A stretch of DNA of 5,820 nucleotides from an uncultured Lachnospiraceae bacterium (GTDB lineage: Bacteria > Bacillota > Clostridia > Lachnospirales > Lachnospiraceae), in contig CAMPAX010000156.1 in the NCBI GenBank assembly GCA_946633495.1, forward strand, positions 1-5,820. Direction: 5' to 3'. Made by a program: the position numbers and the translations under genes. The notes beneath the pieces were generated by a model. It saw only the letters and a list, made by a program, of their open reading frames with translations. It was not told where the DNA came from and did no database searches. Shown here piece by piece: positions 4,884 to 5,820 of the stretch; the stretch's first letter is position 1; each line of letters opens with the position of its first letter.

Positions 4884-5615
4884 TTACTGGATCTCGGACT
4901 TGATCACGTATCCGACGCCGCGGATGGTCTGGATCATTTTCACGCCGTAGACATCGTCGATCTTTGCGCGGATGTGGCGGACATAAACGTCCACGATGTT
5001 GGTCTCACCCAGATAATCATATCCGCAGACCCGCTCCAGCAGAGTATCACGGGGAAGAACGATATCCATGTTGGAGAGCAGTGTTTCCAGCATCAGGAAT
5101 TCACGGTTGGTCATCTCGATCAGGGCGCCGTCGTAGCGCACCTCACGCTTCGGCATATTCAATGTGAGCGCACCCCAGCGATAGGTTCCGTCGGTCTGCT
5201 TGCCGTTGGCTGCTTCGTCTTCGGGCGTGTTGTGTCCCATGGAAGGTGCCTTCTCGGCATTTCGAAGCACGACACGGATGCGGGCCAGCAGTTCCTCGAT
5301 GGCGAAGGGCTTTGTGATATAATCGGATGCGCCGGCGTCCAGTCCGGATACCTTGTCCATCACGGCATCCCGGGCGGTCAGCAAAATGACCGGAACGTCG
5401 GATACGGTCCGAAGGCGCCGAAGCACTTCCAGACCGTTCAGTCCCGGGAGCATGATATCCAAAAGGATGAGATCGAAACCGCCCTTTTCGGCGATCTCCA
5501 GCGCATCTCGTCCGTTTCCGCATTTCATTACTTCGTAGCCTTCATGGCGAAGCTCCAGTTCCACGAAACGCGCCAGTTTCTCCTCGTCCTCAACCACTAA
5601 AATGTTTGTCTGCAT
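4884..5615 (-). CDS. OmpR/PhoB-family response regulator
   Basis: This 243-residue DNA-binding regulator is the partner of the kinase that follows 43 bases downstream. The ATG at 5615 is chosen: GGGAGA (complement of 5621-5626) lies five bases upstream, and the receiver domain starts at once (MQTNILVVEDEE). A GTG at 5657 would add 14 basic residues and overlap the stop of the gene before it, but the family normally starts as chosen here. The receiver domain (2-118) has the acidic pair Glu9-Asp10, phosphoacceptor Asp53 (LLLDIMLPG), Thr80 and Lys102 (ITKPF). A hydrophilic linker of about 25 residues (121-145) leads to the winged-helix domain (146-238), with LTNREFxLLE-like MTNREFLMLETLL, the recognition region VDVYVRHIRAKID and the wing IRGVGYVI. 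All activation residues are intact. Targets are unknown; no tandem operator of its own is visible because the operon promoter lies outside the window. Confidence 0.96.
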   Translation of the reverse strand: MQTNILVVEDEEKLARFVELELRHEGYEVMKCGNGRDALEIAEKGGFDLILLDIMLPGLNGLEVLRRLRTVSDVPVILLTARDAVMDKVSGLDAGASDYITKPFAIEELLARIRVVLRNAEKAPSMGHNTPEDEAANGKQTDGTYRWGALTLNMPKREVRYDGALIEMTNREFLMLETLLSNMDIVLPRDTLLERVCGYDYLGETNIVDVYVRHIRAKIDDVYGVKMIQTIRGVGYVIKSEIQ

Positions 5616-5653
5616 TTCATTCTCCCTTCTCCTGTATCTTTTGTTACCTGTTT

Positions 5654-5820
5654 TCACTGCTGATCATCGTCTGCATCGTCGTATTTCTTATCCTCTCGCG
5701 CAGCCTGTCTTTCGGAAGCATTTCTGTTACGATAATTATCTGCCATCCAGCTGGTTGCTTTCGTTCCGGCTTCGTCCATGACCTGATTTACTTTGGACAG
5801 GTCATCCTTACCCGCAAACT
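5654..5820 (-). CDS. C-terminal end of an unrecognised protein, cut by the right window edge
   Basis: The frame is open from the right edge to a TGA at 5654-5656, giving the last 54 residues. It starts with FAGKDDLSKVNQVMDEAG and ends with a highly charged tail, YDDADDDQQ. The visible part is hydrophilic and probably helical, rich in Asp, Arg, Lys and Asn, with no membrane segment and no motif that I recognise. It ends 38 bases before the response regulator start on the same strand, with no terminator between them, so it is probably the upstream member of the same operon and could be functionally tied to the two-component system. It is called coding because of this spacing, the codon use like that of its neighbours, and the absence of stops across the whole visible stretch. 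The function cannot be given from this fragment. Confidence 0.65.
   Translation of the reverse strand, partial: FAGKDDLSKVNQVMDEAGTKATSWMADNYRNRNASERQAAREDKKYDDADDDQQ

Noticed and set aside
4974..5600. A 208-codon plus-strand frame opposite the response regulator.
   Set aside because: It is fully antisense to a complete OmpR-family regulator and shows no recognisable protein features.

Overview
The window looks like a chromosomal segment of an anaerobic Gram-positive bacterium of the class Clostridia, most probably a Lachnospiraceae-like gut organism. This rests on four things seen together: an [FeFe]-hydrogenase-type protein, strong AGGAGG-type ribosome binding sites, a perfect CIRCE heat-shock operator, and a small protein whose C-terminal half resembles modules common in Lachnospiraceae. 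The family assignment is an inference. No transposase, integrase, CRISPR array, tRNA or rRNA is visible.

Left part, plus strand. The C-terminal 272 residues of an [FeFe]-hydrogenase-like protein (cut by the left edge) end at 821. A 208-base gap follows. It holds a good extended -10 promoter, a 56-base imperfect palindrome starting at the predicted transcription start, and a weak hairpin plus T-run. Then come a 121-residue protein of unknown function (1030-1395) and a TatD-type metal-dependent hydrolase (1427-2215), 31 bases apart and probably co-transcribed.

Middle. A strong two-way terminator (2218-2259) separates tatD from a convergent tiny lipoprotein gene (2278-2475, minus). The lipoprotein gene is divergent from a small heat shock protein gene (2758-3195, plus). 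Their shared 282-base gap carries a perfect CIRCE operator whose 9-base spacer holds most of the -35 box of the hsp20 promoter, so the chaperone is predicted to be repressed by HrcA.

Right part, minus strand, read from right to left. The C-terminal end of an unrecognised protein (cut by the right edge), an OmpR-family response regulator (4884-5615) and a membrane histidine kinase (3329-4840) form a tight cluster that is probably one operon. It ends at two hairpins between 3268 and 3330, one of which has a U7 tract on the minus strand. The regulator and kinase form a complete two-component system with all catalytic motifs intact. Its signal cannot be read from the sequence.

Most of the window is ordinary housekeeping and stress content. 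The points most worth a second look are the palindrome at the predicted transcription start upstream of the unknown 121-residue gene, the non-canonical H-cluster loops of the hydrogenase, and the unusual HAMP region and acidic tail of the kinase.
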